From Paramarasmius palmivorus (lineage: Eukaryota; Basidiomycota; Agaricomycetes; Agaricales; Marasmiaceae): 64,000 nucleotides of DNA. The notes beneath the pieces were generated by a model. The model was not told the origin of the DNA. It did not search any database and saw only the letters and a program-made list of their open reading frames with translations. Positions 43,831 to 54,968 of the stretch are shown one piece after another (position 1 is the first letter of the stretch; each line of letters opens with the position of its first letter). The stretch spans positions 248,001 to 312,000 of the forward strand of contig JAYKXP010000020.1 in assembly GCA_037176845.1 (NCBI GenBank). The letters are read 5' to 3'. The translations under genes were made by a program, and so were the position numbers.

Positions 43831-45170
43831 TTGGGCCCTAACCTTTGTGCAGTCCTCTGGCACCTCGATTCGCTCGTCTCCTTGCTACCTTACCATCCTC
43901 ACAACCAACCCCAGTTCGCAGGGACTCTCGCACTGTCAAAGAAATCAGCATGTCTATTTGTATCTGCAGATGACGACTCCCAACTGGATTTGGCGCTGCA
44001 GGACACGACTACCATAAATAGGTGCTGGGACCTGATCCAGACCTCAATCAACAACATCGAGCGTAGTGCTACTACTGTCAAACAGCTTAGCAAGAGTGAA
44101 CTAGTTCGCAATTTTATTATCCATCATCTGAATAGCGGCAGGCAGCACTCAAGGTTCCGAAAACGGTCGAGGGAATGTGCAGCATGGTTCGCCTTCATTC
44201 GGACGTGTCATCTCGAACATATGGACCTTGCCGACAAATCTTATCTTGATACTTTGGAAAAGGTCTTCATTCTATACGAACATGCCATCGCTAGCGGCGT
44301 ATGGATCGATGAAGACCTGGTTAAACTATGCGAGTATGCAGAGGCCATCAAATGCTTCGAGAAGCAAAGCCGTAAAAGGGAGGCTCGACCTCCAGTTTTC
44401 TACTACTTCCGACAGTTTCAGCGTGAGTAGATTTCATTAAGCGAGGCTTAACTAACAACTTGCCAGAATGCAAACTCGATGCAACTTTACCACTTCCATT
44501 GAACGATTTACCCCACCAGTGGGATTTTAATGGAGTTGGATATATCAAAAAGCTCATTCAGCCGGCGCTTCGTGCCATTGAGCTCTATCGTTTGTCCAAA
44601 CGGTCCACATTCCGAAAAATGTTCAAAGGCCGATCTCTTAATATCACTGGCGTTCGTGCTGGAGACCATGGTATTCGACGTTCCGGATCAATTAACATCG
44701 ACGCTATATGTAAATTGATCCATGAGATACCTAGCCAGCCAGAAGACCAAGAAACACTCATCGCACAGATCCGCGCAGCCCTTCACCACACGGACGGCAA
44801 CATTGTTCTCAGGTCCCACCCCGAATGCAATCTCCTCCGATATCACGACGGAGGTCGTCCATATGTAGAGCGCCCCTTTCCATATATTGCAACGAACAAA
44901 ATGCCCTGCATTGCATGCGGGCATTTCGTGCACTATCACAGGCATCTCGTTCAATGGGAGAGCAAAGAACAGGTCGGGTTTTTTCTGCGTGGATGGAAAG
45001 ACCGGATAGAGTTGGATTGGTGTTTCCCAGCGACGGACCCTGATCATATTTATTCTAGGCAAATTGGTATACAAATGCACAATGGACTGGTCAAAGTCCT
45101 TCGCAAGAGGATGGACGTCATGAGAAAATATAGGGCAATACAGGAACGAAAACAATCAAGTCGATGGTGA
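43831..45170 (+). CDS. Deaminase-fold protein with HPE...PCxxC motif (start not resolved)
   Basis: Two long exons joined by a 45-bp-class intron (donor TTTCAGC|GTGAGT near 44426, acceptor GCCAG near 44466) give at least 430 aa. The first half is helical (LVSLLPYHPHNQP, QLDLALQDTTTINRCWDLIQ). The second half contains LRSHPECNLLRYHDG (H-P-E codons at 44817-44825) and NKMPCIACGHFV (PCIAC at 44904-44918), 29 residues apart: the zinc/catalytic pattern of the cytidine-deaminase superfamily. The arrangement recalls the OTT_1508-like deaminase family known in fungi. No in-frame ATG exists at the 5' end and a stop lies upstream, so a first exon is missing. It lies between two copies of a dispersed repeat. 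Substrate (nucleotide, RNA, DNA) cannot be told. Confidence 0.6.
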
Positions 45171-45368
45171 TGGCAAAGCTTTGCATGATCCCAAAGTCGT
45201 AGTGGTATGTTTTGAACATATCGAATGCGTGGTACTTAGAGGTTCCGAAGGACCCCACCCATGATTAATATTGTTGTACGAAATAAGTTCGAAACCTCGG
45301 TTGAATCATTGGTCCATAGTTCTCTGAGTTGGATTGGTCAGGTGCACTACCAGTGTACTTCAACCCGA

Positions 45369-45376
45369 GCCGGGAG
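45369..45376. repeat. Left 8-bp target-site duplication of the MITE
   Basis: GCCGGGAG immediately before the inverted repeat; identical to 45479-45486 and to the single copy at 42661-42668 in the uninterrupted paralogous repeat. Confidence 0.9.
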
Positions 45377-45478
45377 AGGACCCGGGAAGCTCCCCTAGGG
45401 GCCTGTCCGCCAAAATCTGAATTTCGGTCTCAGCTACGCTATCGCCGGACCGGCCTTTGGCGGAGCTTCCCGGGTCCT
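45377..45478. mobile_element. 102-bp hAT-like MITE with 17-bp perfect terminal inverted repeats
   Basis: The element begins AGGACCCGGGAAGCTCC and ends with its exact reverse complement GGAGCTTCCCGGGTCCT. It has no coding capacity; inner parts (GCCAAA / TTTGGC) continue partial symmetry. Both sides carry GCCGGGAG, an 8-bp direct duplication, and copy 1 of the host repeat shows the single unduplicated GCCGGGAG. Eight-bp target duplication with short inverted ends is the hAT signature (P and Merlin elements are alternatives). No transposase is in the window. Confidence 0.9.
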
Positions 45479-45486
45479 GCCGGGAG
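45479..45486. repeat. Right 8-bp target-site duplication of the MITE
   Basis: GCCGGGAG immediately after the right inverted repeat, followed by TGGGTAA, continuing the host repeat. Confidence 0.9.
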
Positions 45487-45843
45487 TGGGTAACACAAAA
45501 TCAGTTGATCAACCAAGCCGTGTACATTTGTAGTGAATACTCACGTTGAATATTGAAGTTTCTAAGACACATGCATATGTAGCCAGCGGGTGTCTCCCGG
45601 GCTCAGTTGAGCATAGGAGTAAATTGTATCTCCTTTACTGGCCACAGGACGGTAACGGCCAGCTATCCACATCGATGATAGAGTCAAATCAGAAACCAGC
45701 GATAGTCGTCAGTGATCCGAAAATGAGCGCTTTGCTTGTGAGCGCCAAGTTGTCATGATGGCGTTCTTCGTCCCAGCGTTCTTCGTTTCATCGACTTCAC
45801 TTGTCTTCTACCAACACCAGCATATGTCCAGGCCCAAAAAATA

Positions 45844-47852
45844 ATGCCAGAAAGACTCGCAAAGCGCTCAAAATCGGGTCGTCACACACTCCTTCCCTCG
45901 AGCCGCCCACTACTTGATCTCTCCGAAAAATATCACATTCCTTCTCCTTCTGGGCTTAGATGGTCGTTCGGCAAAGGTTCTGTGGTGAGTTAGCATCAAT
46001 ATTATTTTTTGAATGCCAGTTAAAACCGTTTTGTAGATATGGACCGTGTGGCCCATTGTCCTTGTGCACACTTCATTCGCAACACCTGGTCGCAGCCTTG
46101 ACGATGCTCACTCCTTTTGAACTGGCCATTCCCAATGTTATGCTCACTGTCATCGGAGTAGTTTTGGGTTTTGTCATCTCTTACCGAGCAATCAGTGGGT
46201 CAGTGGTTCCTCATTTCTCTCCATAGTATTCATGCTGAGGTAAAATGTAGCTACGACCGATACTACACTGGGCGTACAGCCTGGTCCGATATCATCAAGA
46301 ATTCCCGAGTTATGGGGCGTCTCGTTTGGTACCACGTCCCACCGTGTCGAACTCCACGAACGTCGGAAGAACAAGAGACAGGAAGGCTGAAGCGGTCCAA
46401 GGAAGAGTTATCGAAGGTCATGGCAGAAAAGAGAATGGCTTTGGATTTGATCGAAGGGTATGTTTCCTGGCTTCTTTCGTGTAGCATACTTGACTCACTA
46501 CCTGTAAGATTCATTGTGGCTGTCAAGCATCACATTCGCGGAGAAGCTGGAATCTATTACGAAGATTTGTACGACCTCGTGAAGCCGCTACATCCTGTAC
46601 GTGGCGTTCCTTTCGACTAATTCACCACGTTATTGAAAGTGTCTATAGGAATCACTTAAAGTACACACCTCCCATTTCAACACGGTCACAAACCTCAGCC
46701 GACCAGAAGCCGACTTATCACCTGTTCTCCTGCAATCCTCAACGAGCGGTCTCCGTATTCAACACATCACACCCTCAACTTTACAACTCAAACTCAGCCC
46801 CAGAGTCAAAATCAGACTCAGAGTCACGCTGAGTACACGAAACAGAACATGCAGAAATGGCAAGCCGTCTTACCGCCCAAACCCCAAACTCATACGCACA
46901 AACTTCGTCCTGTCCTTCCTGGAGGTAATCTCCCGTTGGAGATCTTGCGATGCCTGAGTGAATGGCTCAGCGTGTTAGAAGAACGGGGTACCGTCCCCGG
47001 GACGAGTATGGGAGCCATAATGGGGTGTGTGGCGACATTCGAAGATTCGCTAGGCGTCGTGGAGAAGATTGTGGCGGTACCTTTGCCCTTGTATGTTCTT
47101 CCCCTTACATGTCTGTGTCGTTTTTTTTTGAAATAATGACTGTCTAGTGTGCTGAGTGTACATATCAAGCAGTGAGTGAACCTTTTCCAACCATACGAGC
47201 ATCGACTGACGTTGTATAGTACCGTCTGGATATACCTCTTTTTCCTACCATTCCAACTCGTGAAGATGTTTGGCTGGTATTCAATCATTGGCGTAGCACT
47301 TGCAGCTTTTATTTTCCAAGGGTTCGTAACCGCCGGAGAAGATCTTGAACAGCCATTCGGTATGTATTCTCTTCCTTTTCTTCCTCTTCAACACTAAAAC
47401 ACCGCTCCAAAGACTACACACCCAATGACCTTTCCCTCGACTACTTTTGCAAAGAAATCGTTCACGTCGAGATGACCAAACTCAAACGGTCGCCGTGTTT
47501 GAATGCCTGGTTTAGCAGGAGATGGAAAGAGAGGATTTTAACTGAGGGAGAGGGGGAGAGTCGATGGATTAGGAAGGGAATCGTTGTCAATAATGGCACC
47601 AACGACAACACCAATCACCGTCCATCGACGTTGACTGCACATATCGGGCGGTTACGATCGAAGACTATAACGGAGACGGTTCAAGGAAAGATGGGTCCGA
47701 GCGCTGGGAAAGAGAAGGATACCGATACAGAGACGGAGAGTGATTCGGAGTATGATGATTCAGATGCTACCGAATCGGGTCCTGAAGATGAAGATGGGCT
47801 GGGTGTCCACTTGGCTGAAGCTAGCACTAGTACCATGCCGTATACCCGCTAA
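45844..47852 (+). CDS. Bestrophin-like (UPF0187) anion channel with one frame break
   Basis: Starts MPERLAKRSKSGRHTLLPSS, then WSFGKGSV, IWTVWPIVLVHTSFAT (helix 1), LVAALTMLTPFELAIPNVML, TVIGVVLGFVISYRAISG (helix 2), YDRYYTGRTAWSDIIKNSRV, FIVAVKHHIRGEAGIYYEDL, GGNLPLEILRCLSEWLSVLE, VWIYLFFLPFQLVKMFGWYS, and YFCKEIVHVEMTKL. The acidic tail holds a run of Asp/Glu/Ser. Bestrophins are chloride or bicarbonate channels. Between SFAT and LVAAL one base too many is present near 46082-46088 (CACCTGG instead of CACTGG would be continuous); no intron fits. The stop is at 47850-47852. Confidence 0.85.
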
Positions 47853-48031
47853 ATTCACGTTATGTGTAGCATACCCGACCCATTTCCTATTTTTCAACAG
47901 ACTCTTTGGGATTTCAGTCATCACCGAGATCGCCGCTCGCGATTTTGCCTCCTCCGATCACGTTGCATTTATCGATCCTCGCCGGGCTCTTTCGATCCAA
48001 ACACCACTCGAACTCATATAACTGAACTCCC

Positions 48032-49897
48032 ATGTCGGACAACTGCCATGCAGTCTCCACTGTTGCAACGGAACCCGAAGATACCACGGTGAGTGGGCGC
48101 TACTGCAGACAATTTCAAGTTTCGTGCTCATTTGCAGAACGCTACCTGTTCTCCGATCTGCCGCAGGGAAAACTCATCTTTACTTCCAAGCTATACCAAC
48201 TGAGAGATACCGTTCTCGATCTCTCACCATTCGCTACACCATGTCGATATCGCTTTGTAGACTGCGAGGCATTCCTGCAGGCGCAGCAATTGGATATCTA
48301 CGAGTTCGATGGATCACACACATATGACTCTGCCAGTTCTCATCTTACTTCCAGCGGCTCTCCTCCTCATCCCCCAAACGTTACATACACTTCCATATCG
48401 TACACTTGGCGCGGTAACGAGACCAATACCGACGATCCATCCAGTCCCCATTACTGGGAAGACATGCATGGGACGTTCCAAGTCAAAGGAGCAGAAGACG
48501 GAGATCCGATCAGCCTCGATGTCCTCGAGCACGTATGCATCGCTATCAGAAACCATTCTCGATATCTCTGGCTCGACCGCTTATGCATCCTGCAAACGAG
48601 TAAGCCGGACAAAATCTGGCAGATCACTAGGATGTACTCGATCTATACTTCTTGCAAGATGTGCTGTATCTTGCCTGGAGGTATTAGACGGCTGGTGAGG
48701 CTCAATGAGAGGACTAGTTGGATTGATCGTGGGTGGACATTGCAGGAAGCCATCGTTCCAAAGCAAACGGTAGTGCTTTTCCGTTGGGATCGTGTAATAA
48801 ATGCAAAGAACACCGCGATCAGAGTAACCATGACCAAATTCAGGATCGCAAATGTCGTGGAGGGCCAATCCGCTTGTACGGACCTCCTGGATTTACTCCA
48901 TGCATCGGTAACATCAGGGCGTGGTGTGAAGCTATTTATTGATGGTGAAGAAATACCCATAACAGTCAAACTCTTTGGCACAAACCCCCTTCCTGCGTCC
49001 GCATTGACAGATGCACTCCGGGATAAATCCGATAGGAGTGAGCCCGAACAGGCGCTGATACAACAAAGTATTTGGCGTAGCGCGCTTCTTCGGACATCAT
49101 CTCGTCCGGTGGATATGGTGTTCAGCATCATGAACGTCTTTGGCGTCACTCTCGATCCAGGATCTTTCGAGAAGAATGATCGTTTGGGAGCAACTATTGC
49201 TCTGGTCAGGAGGGTACTGGAAAACGGAGGAAAAGCCAGCTGGATTGGCGCTGCGTATGCTCTTGACCCATCTCCCGAAATATCCACCTTTCCTCGATTT
49301 CCAGAAACTAGCGTCGCTGGAGAGGCGTATGTGCTCTTGTCAGACGGGACGCAAAAACTAGTTGTAGAGGAATTGTCTTCATTGATATACGGGGGTGAAT
49401 ATCTGGATGGCATTCCCGACAGTGGTAGCATGGATGAGAACGGCTATCTGAGATTCATTGCTCCCGCAGCACGACTAGTAGGATGGAGAAGTGGCGTGCC
49501 AGACAATATGCAAGAGAATCCGGTGGTCATTGCCGCCGGAAACAATGAATGTAGGGGCGGAGTGGAACTTGCAGAGGAAGGAGCGATGATCGTTGTTCGC
49601 GGACACAATGGATCTGTTTGGCAGCTCCTCCTGGACGATTCGGGCATACCGACTACTGAGCCCGCTACGTATCTCGTATACATCGGAAAAGCGAAGATGT
49701 CACCGGCACCCATATACGTTCCATTCGTGCGTTACAACTCAGTACGAGCATTGCTTGTACAAGAGCACTCACCCGGCAAGTTCCACCGGATTACCTTCGC
49801 GGAGATATGGGAATCCTGGAAAGAGACATTGATGTCTTTGCCAAAGGTCGATCTGTCGATAGGTGGGCCAAATCCTCAGGCTCAAGTTGGAAACTGA
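48032..49897 (+). CDS. HET-domain (heterokaryon incompatibility) protein, single exon
   Basis: An intron-free 621-aa frame from MSDNCHAVSTVATEPED. YTSISYTWRGNET is the N-terminal HET motif (xxSYxWG-like), followed by HSRYLWLDRLCILQTSKPDK (W-x-D-x-x-C-I) and TSWIDRGWTLQEAIVPKQTV (R-x-WT-x-QE), the three conserved blocks of PF06985. The rest contains AYALDPSPEISTFPRFPETS, and the last third is a beta-rich extension with no known domain. HET proteins trigger self/non-self cell death or immunity-like responses in fungi. No STAND NTPase partner is fused here. The absence of introns contrasts with nearly all neighbours. Confidence 0.9.
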   Translation: MSDNCHAVSTVATEPEDTTVSGRYCRQFQVSCSFAERYLFSDLPQGKLIFTSKLYQLRDTVLDLSPFATPCRYRFVDCEAFLQAQQLDIYEFDGSHTYDSASSHLTSSGSPPHPPNVTYTSISYTWRGNETNTDDPSSPHYWEDMHGTFQVKGAEDGDPISLDVLEHVCIAIRNHSRYLWLDRLCILQTSKPDKIWQITRMYSIYTSCKMCCILPGGIRRLVRLNERTSWIDRGWTLQEAIVPKQTVVLFRWDRVINAKNTAIRVTMTKFRIANVVEGQSACTDLLDLLHASVTSGRGVKLFIDGEEIPITVKLFGTNPLPASALTDALRDKSDRSEPEQALIQQSIWRSALLRTSSRPVDMVFSIMNVFGVTLDPGSFEKNDRLGATIALVRRVLENGGKASWIGAAYALDPSPEISTFPRFPETSVAGEAYVLLSDGTQKLVVEELSSLIYGGEYLDGIPDSGSMDENGYLRFIAPAARLVGWRSGVPDNMQENPVVIAAGNNECRGGVELAEEGAMIVVRGHNGSVWQLLLDDSGIPTTEPATYLVYIGKAKMSPAPIYVPFVRYNSVRALLVQEHSPGKFHRITFAEIWESWKETLMSLPKVDLSIGGPNPQAQVGN

Positions 49898-50120
49898 GGT
49901 GTTCCGCATTGAATGGCATTATCCCTGACCTTCTATGCTATCCAGTGGTAGTCCAGTCATTCCCTTCACGTTACTCCAGTGAACTTGCATTCCCAATGCT
50001 GTACTTCAGAAGGTAGGGGCAGTTGGACATTGATATACATATGTCGTTGAATAAATTACTCGCTGCACTTTTTTAAGCTTAACGGTGCTCAATCGTTAAT
50101 GCGTTGTATTCATACCGAAC

Positions 50121-53001
50121 TCAAAGGGTATAGCTAGCTTTGAATGCCCACGCATCCTGTGTATGCTTGAGCTCTTCTTCATCCAGGTACAGCTCAAAGA
50201 CTGCCCCTTCTTCATCATTTTCTACCCAACACCAATCCAACGCCGTGCCCTCTCCCTGTGGACCCAAAAATCGAATGATATCGCCCTCTTTGACTGGCAG
50301 TGGCAACTGTGTACGTATGACGCCGTTGACAGGGTAGTGAAGGGATATGATGTAGAATGCATCGGGTTTCGTAGTCTGTCGGTCGCTGTGAGTCAGCCAT
50401 TAACTCCGAAGGGGTAGTGAGATACTTACGAAGCGAAGGTCTCCATCTTCCTGGGCAACATACCAATACTGAGTGTCATATATCGCTTCTCCCCCTCCTC
50501 CGCCTGCCTTATCTCCGCCAAGCCACCTTCCTACGCCATCCAAGCTCTTACGCGAGGGTTCAACGATACTCCCATTCCCCGTTGGTCCTACATCGATCAG
50601 ATAATTACCATTCTTAGCCACGATATCAATCAACGAATGCAGTATGTATGTGGTGTTTCGGTAGTTCTCAAATGGCGTATCCTGGTTGTATCCGTACGAA
50701 TATGGATCAGAACCCTCGCTAGATTCCCATTTGCGAGTTTTGAGGTGGGAAGTGGCGCTGTATTCCGGATTCTAGTGTTGCTTTCAAATTGGTACCAGTA
50801 TAGAGGAAGGGCAAAACGTACATCAAAATCGCTGTAGTTTGCACCACATCTTGCATTTGCTACCACTTGTCTGCCCTGTCCTCGAGCGTAGTTGAACCAT
50901 TCAGGGACTATTTTGACTCTCAATGAGCTCCATGACTTACACAACGGTGGAGAGAACCTACCAAGCTCAGGCCAGACCGTCGGCCCACCAACATCGCACC
51001 ACATAATATCCATGTCATAATCATATATCAGACTTCTCATTTGGGGCTTCATTATGTCCTCCAAGTAATCCTCGACTTCAATGTAACCTGTGTAAGGTTC
51101 GGGTGGCGCTGAAGAGTTATACGCGTTCCTGATGTGAATTAGCCAGCAGAATACCGTGAGAGAAGATATACATACCGAGCAAGTCCACCAGCAAATCCAG
51201 TCCTCTGAAGAATATAGTAGCCAGGGTTATTTGGGTCACTCGACCGCCGATGATAGAGATCATCTCCTCCCCCTGCATGGCCGTATTTCGCAAAAGCGGG
51301 ATTGAACCACTCAGGTAAAGAGAAGTATAATCCGTTATAAAGGGGCGCAGTAGGGTGCAGTAGGTTATGTTGGTGCGTAGCATTGACGAGTTCGCCTATG
51401 ATGTCCCGCCTGGCGAACGAATCAGTTTTAGCATTAAACAAAGAACACGGGGCTCACTTTGGACCGTAATTCAGCGAGTTACGATTCGACGAATTCCCTG
51501 TATCGAACAATGCAAATCCGTCGTGATGCTTCGTCGTAATCACATAATATCTGGCGCCCCAACCCCTCACATCCTCAACAAAACGCTCCGCAGACCACTC
51601 GCTCCCCGTGAGATCGTTGAAGAACATATCATAGAAGAAATCCTCGCCGTACGTCTCTTTATGGTATGTCCAGACACGGCTGGATGAGTTGGCGGGGTTG
51701 TGTTGCCAATACCAATACCATTCGGCATACTGTGTACCAGAGAGAGTATACGCTGGGACAGAGTAGGGACCTGTATGTTCGTGTTCAGTCGAATAATGAG
51801 GAGAGAGGTGAAAGCGACCTACCCCAATGAACAAAGAATTCCGAATTTGGCACCGTTAAACCACTCTGTACTTTCATGTGTACGTAGACTGCTGTCATCT
51901 CGAATATAGGGGGAAATGCCAGCTGTAATGGTCCAGTTGCCATTGAGAAAGGCTTTGGTTTCGTGTACCTGGACCTTGATATCATCCAAGACGGTTCCAG
52001 GAGCAACACCTTCGTTTGTGATACCAACAAGAACGCGGACTTGATCGCCACTGCGGAGACGATTGACGTAACCGGGGGTGATAGTCCGTATAGAGCTCGA
52101 GTCGGAAGTGAGAGAAAGTTGTATTGAGGAGGTGACCCATGCAGAGGTGGACGGAAAGAAGCGAGATTATTTACAGGTCAACTCGATAAGCTGGACTTCC
52201 GTATTGTTAACAGTGCGAAAACTGCGCGCATGAATAAATCTCTTGCAAAGAAGGGAGAAGGAAACGTACTTCGTAGTACTGCGAACATTCTGCACACTTA
52301 GCACAGGTCCCTCTGTTTGGGATATTTCTGGTGCAGACAGAAGAGTTATAGCAAAGACATGGATGCTGACGACGCCGGTAAGTTGTGAAGAGGCTGTCTG
52401 ATTCGGTAAGATCAGCGCAGTCAATGTTTTCGAATTGTCCAAGTGATGCTGGAATGTGAACATGCGCGTGATATTCCAATTCCGACGCGTAGAACCGTTG
52501 TTGTCGCCCTCATTCAGAAATGGTGCAGTTATGGGCCTAATGGAAATCAGATTGTGTTGACAATAGACAGACTTGACCGCACCCATCACTAGGATTCTTC
52601 AGCCACCAAGGCGCAATGACAAATCCCAGACTCTCTGTTGTTCCGTCCTCATACACAGCGAAAAACTCTCCGTTCACGTATGCTATCCCGTCCGTCGCAC
52701 CCAGCCAATTGAATGAATAGTATTTTCCTTGTGGAAGCTGGATGGTTTGTCCAGAGCAGTTGATATTATCATGAATCCCTGTAGGTGAGCTCCAATTTGG
52801 CAAAGCGTACGCTATAGACGCGTCAATAAGCTGGCCAGTAGGAAGGTACTCGGCCGGATAGGAGCCGTTGTGATTGTCGAAGTTGGCTGTGGAGTGGTTG
52901 GTCAGGGCAGCAGCCTTGTTATTGCGAAAAGGCGTGAGGTCCACTTGTGTTTGCAATGCTACGGCATAGCCTGCAAGAACGATTAGGGGTAGCCGATGCA
53001 T
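50121..53001 (-). CDS. GH29 alpha-L-fucosidase, secreted, with one frame break
   Basis: Signal peptide MHRLPLIVLAGYAVALQTQV, an N-terminal beta domain with many N-glycosylation sites, then the GH29 catalytic barrel: FVHWGPYSVPAY, YVITTKHHDGFALFDTGNSS (His pair), IYDYDMDIMWCDVGGPTVWP (catalytic Asp in WCDVGG) and GNYLIDVGPTGNGSIVEPSR. The C-terminal strand domain ends KHTQDAWAFKASYTL. It hydrolyses alpha-fucosides outside the cell. Near 51836-51842, GAKFGI and FVHWG are out of phase by one base (GGAATTCTTTG), again with no room for an intron. Several introns of about 50 bp separate the other exons. Divergent from the seven-helix gene at 53437. Confidence 0.9.
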
Positions 53002-53436
53002 GTTGTGAACCGACTTCAAGCTTCAGCCGTATCATCGACTGGGGCATTTTCTTTTATTAAGGTTTTAGAGACCGGTCCGTGGTGGTCACTTGCAAAATTT
53101 CCAATCTGAGCGGTCCGTAATCCGGATGTCGGTGACCTCCCGTCTTATCAGCGAGGTTAAAAGATATGGACGTCAATCTATCATATGCCCAAGATGATAG
53201 ATAGAGCAACCCGGCTTTTGATGCGACACGCTGTCTGTTACAGTTGTGTATAGCTATTTAGGTTTCTGCGCGAGCTCTAGATGGATACTAGACACTTACA
53301 GCATCGAGCATCGAAGAGTACAACAATCGCAGCTGTTCGACATTTGTCATCCCCGTTCCTTTTCTTCCTACTTTTCTTCCTGCCTCTGGACGGCAGCCAG
53401 AGTCTACAATGTCCACACGAGATACATTTGAAGGCC

Positions 53437-54968
53437 ATGAACGTCCTGTACCCGGTAAGCTCCCGATATCTCACCACAGATTTTGGCTCACCTCCGGCAG
53501 CGCTTGTGATCGCCTTCATTGTCTTTCATCTCCTCGGGCTCTCTGGAGCTATTCTAATCCTCCTCTCATCTCTTTTATCTTCCAAATCACGAACGCGACA
53601 GGCTACTTGGTTCAACTTCATCTTCATGCTTGTGTTGTTCTGTTTCGCGTATCTCCTTCTTTTCATTGCGGGTCAACTGGGCAATCCCAATCCGCCGTTT
53701 GGGATTTGTCTTGCGCAGGCGTGTTTGATTTATGGGGTACCAGTTTTGTGAGTTTTTATTTGCTTGAGCGAGGAAGAGCAGTTGGTAATGAATGTCCTAG
53801 CGGTATGTCGGCGACTTTGGCATTGGTTTATCAGGTAGGAGCAGCAGTGGAGTATAGTCGAGCAAAAGGATTGAAAGACCCCGGATAGATGGCTCGCAAC
53901 ATCAAGGAGGTAGATTCCTCAGAGGTTGATAGCCCAATCAAGATACATACCAGGAAGTCAAATCTCGAGACCGTGGTGGTAAGCAAACACTTTTTACATC
54001 GGCTGCTTTTGCATGATTTAATTAAAGGCGGTTGTTCTACCGTACATTCTGTTCGCTGCAATTGTTGTTGAGGTCTTGGTGGTAAGTACAGCACTTGGAA
54101 ATCGAAACGGCTACTCACTTGTTGAATCAGATAGGCCTCCGTAATCCGTCTGATGTTCAAAAACTTCCAGAACTTGGATATTGTAACATGAAAAATGTGG
54201 TTCCGTACGTTTTTGGGCCTACACCACCATAACTCGCTTGCTGATCGGCATTAGAGGACGAATTTCAGCGGCTCTTGTTACCCTCCTGATTATCCCAATA
54301 TTAATTCTCGATGGTTCGTCTGAGTCGCTACTCTTCGTCGGAAAGGGCTCAACGCGAACAGGTACAATGGCCGTCCGCGTCCGTGAGAATTGGGTCGAAT
54401 TCCGGTCGCACAAGGATACCATGTTCATGTTCACTCGGATATGTATTTTCAACGTTTTTGCGGTGATTGCGGCACTGTACGAGAATCATCTTGCTCCACC
54501 GTTTTCGGCCCCGAGTTCCTGACAATACGATAGCGTTAGCATGGTCTTCTTCCTCGTGGTGCTCACGAAACATACTAGAACAGGAGTAGAGGTGTTGAAT
54601 CTTGCATTGTCAATCCGTGGGTTATCACATGCTATACTTGATTGAAGCTGAAGAGGCATCAGTGCCGTTTGCAACAGTCGTCATCTTTGGAACTCACCCA
54701 GTGAGTTCGCTGAGAAGCCGGTTCTATCACATCTAATAACACCTGTCAGGTCTTGGTCCGAACGTTGCTCTTCTGGAGAAAGAGATCAGCGGAGGAGAAT
54801 GGTGACAGAAAGATGAGATCCACAAGATGTTTTGCACACAGGACAACCTTTGAACAGGACCATCATCATTGGACCACCGGCGCCAATGGGATTCCCAGAT
54901 GTCAAAGAGGACATATAGCAGGAGTGACAGGGCTCTATTATATTGACTCTAATCCACGAGTGATCTGA
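53437..54968 (+). CDS. Seven-helix membrane protein typical of basidiomycetes
   Basis: It starts MNVLYPVSSRYLTTDFGSPP, then hydrophobic helices: ALVIAFIVFHLLGLSGAILI, TWFNFIFMLVLFCFAYLLLF, GQLGNPNPPFGICLAQACLI, MSATLALVYQ, VVLPYILFAAIVVEVLV, LVTLLIIPILILDG, FTRICIFNVFAVIAALYENH, and a last block ending FATVVIFGTHP then VLVRTLLFWRKRS. This layout matches a large family of putative G-protein-coupled receptor-like proteins of agaricomycetes without assigned ligands. Exon joins are only partly worked out. The 3' end overlaps that of the MOSC gene by about 20 bp. Confidence 0.65.

Larger units (their letters stand above)
45230..45717. repeat. Dispersed repeat, copy 2 (interrupted by a MITE)
   Basis: Direct repeat of copy 1 with small indels, a 17-bp insertion near 45645-45665 and the 102-bp insertion described separately. 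It starts just 3' of the deaminase-like gene, so the two copies bracket that gene at roughly 0.94 kb and 60 bp. Confidence 0.85.
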
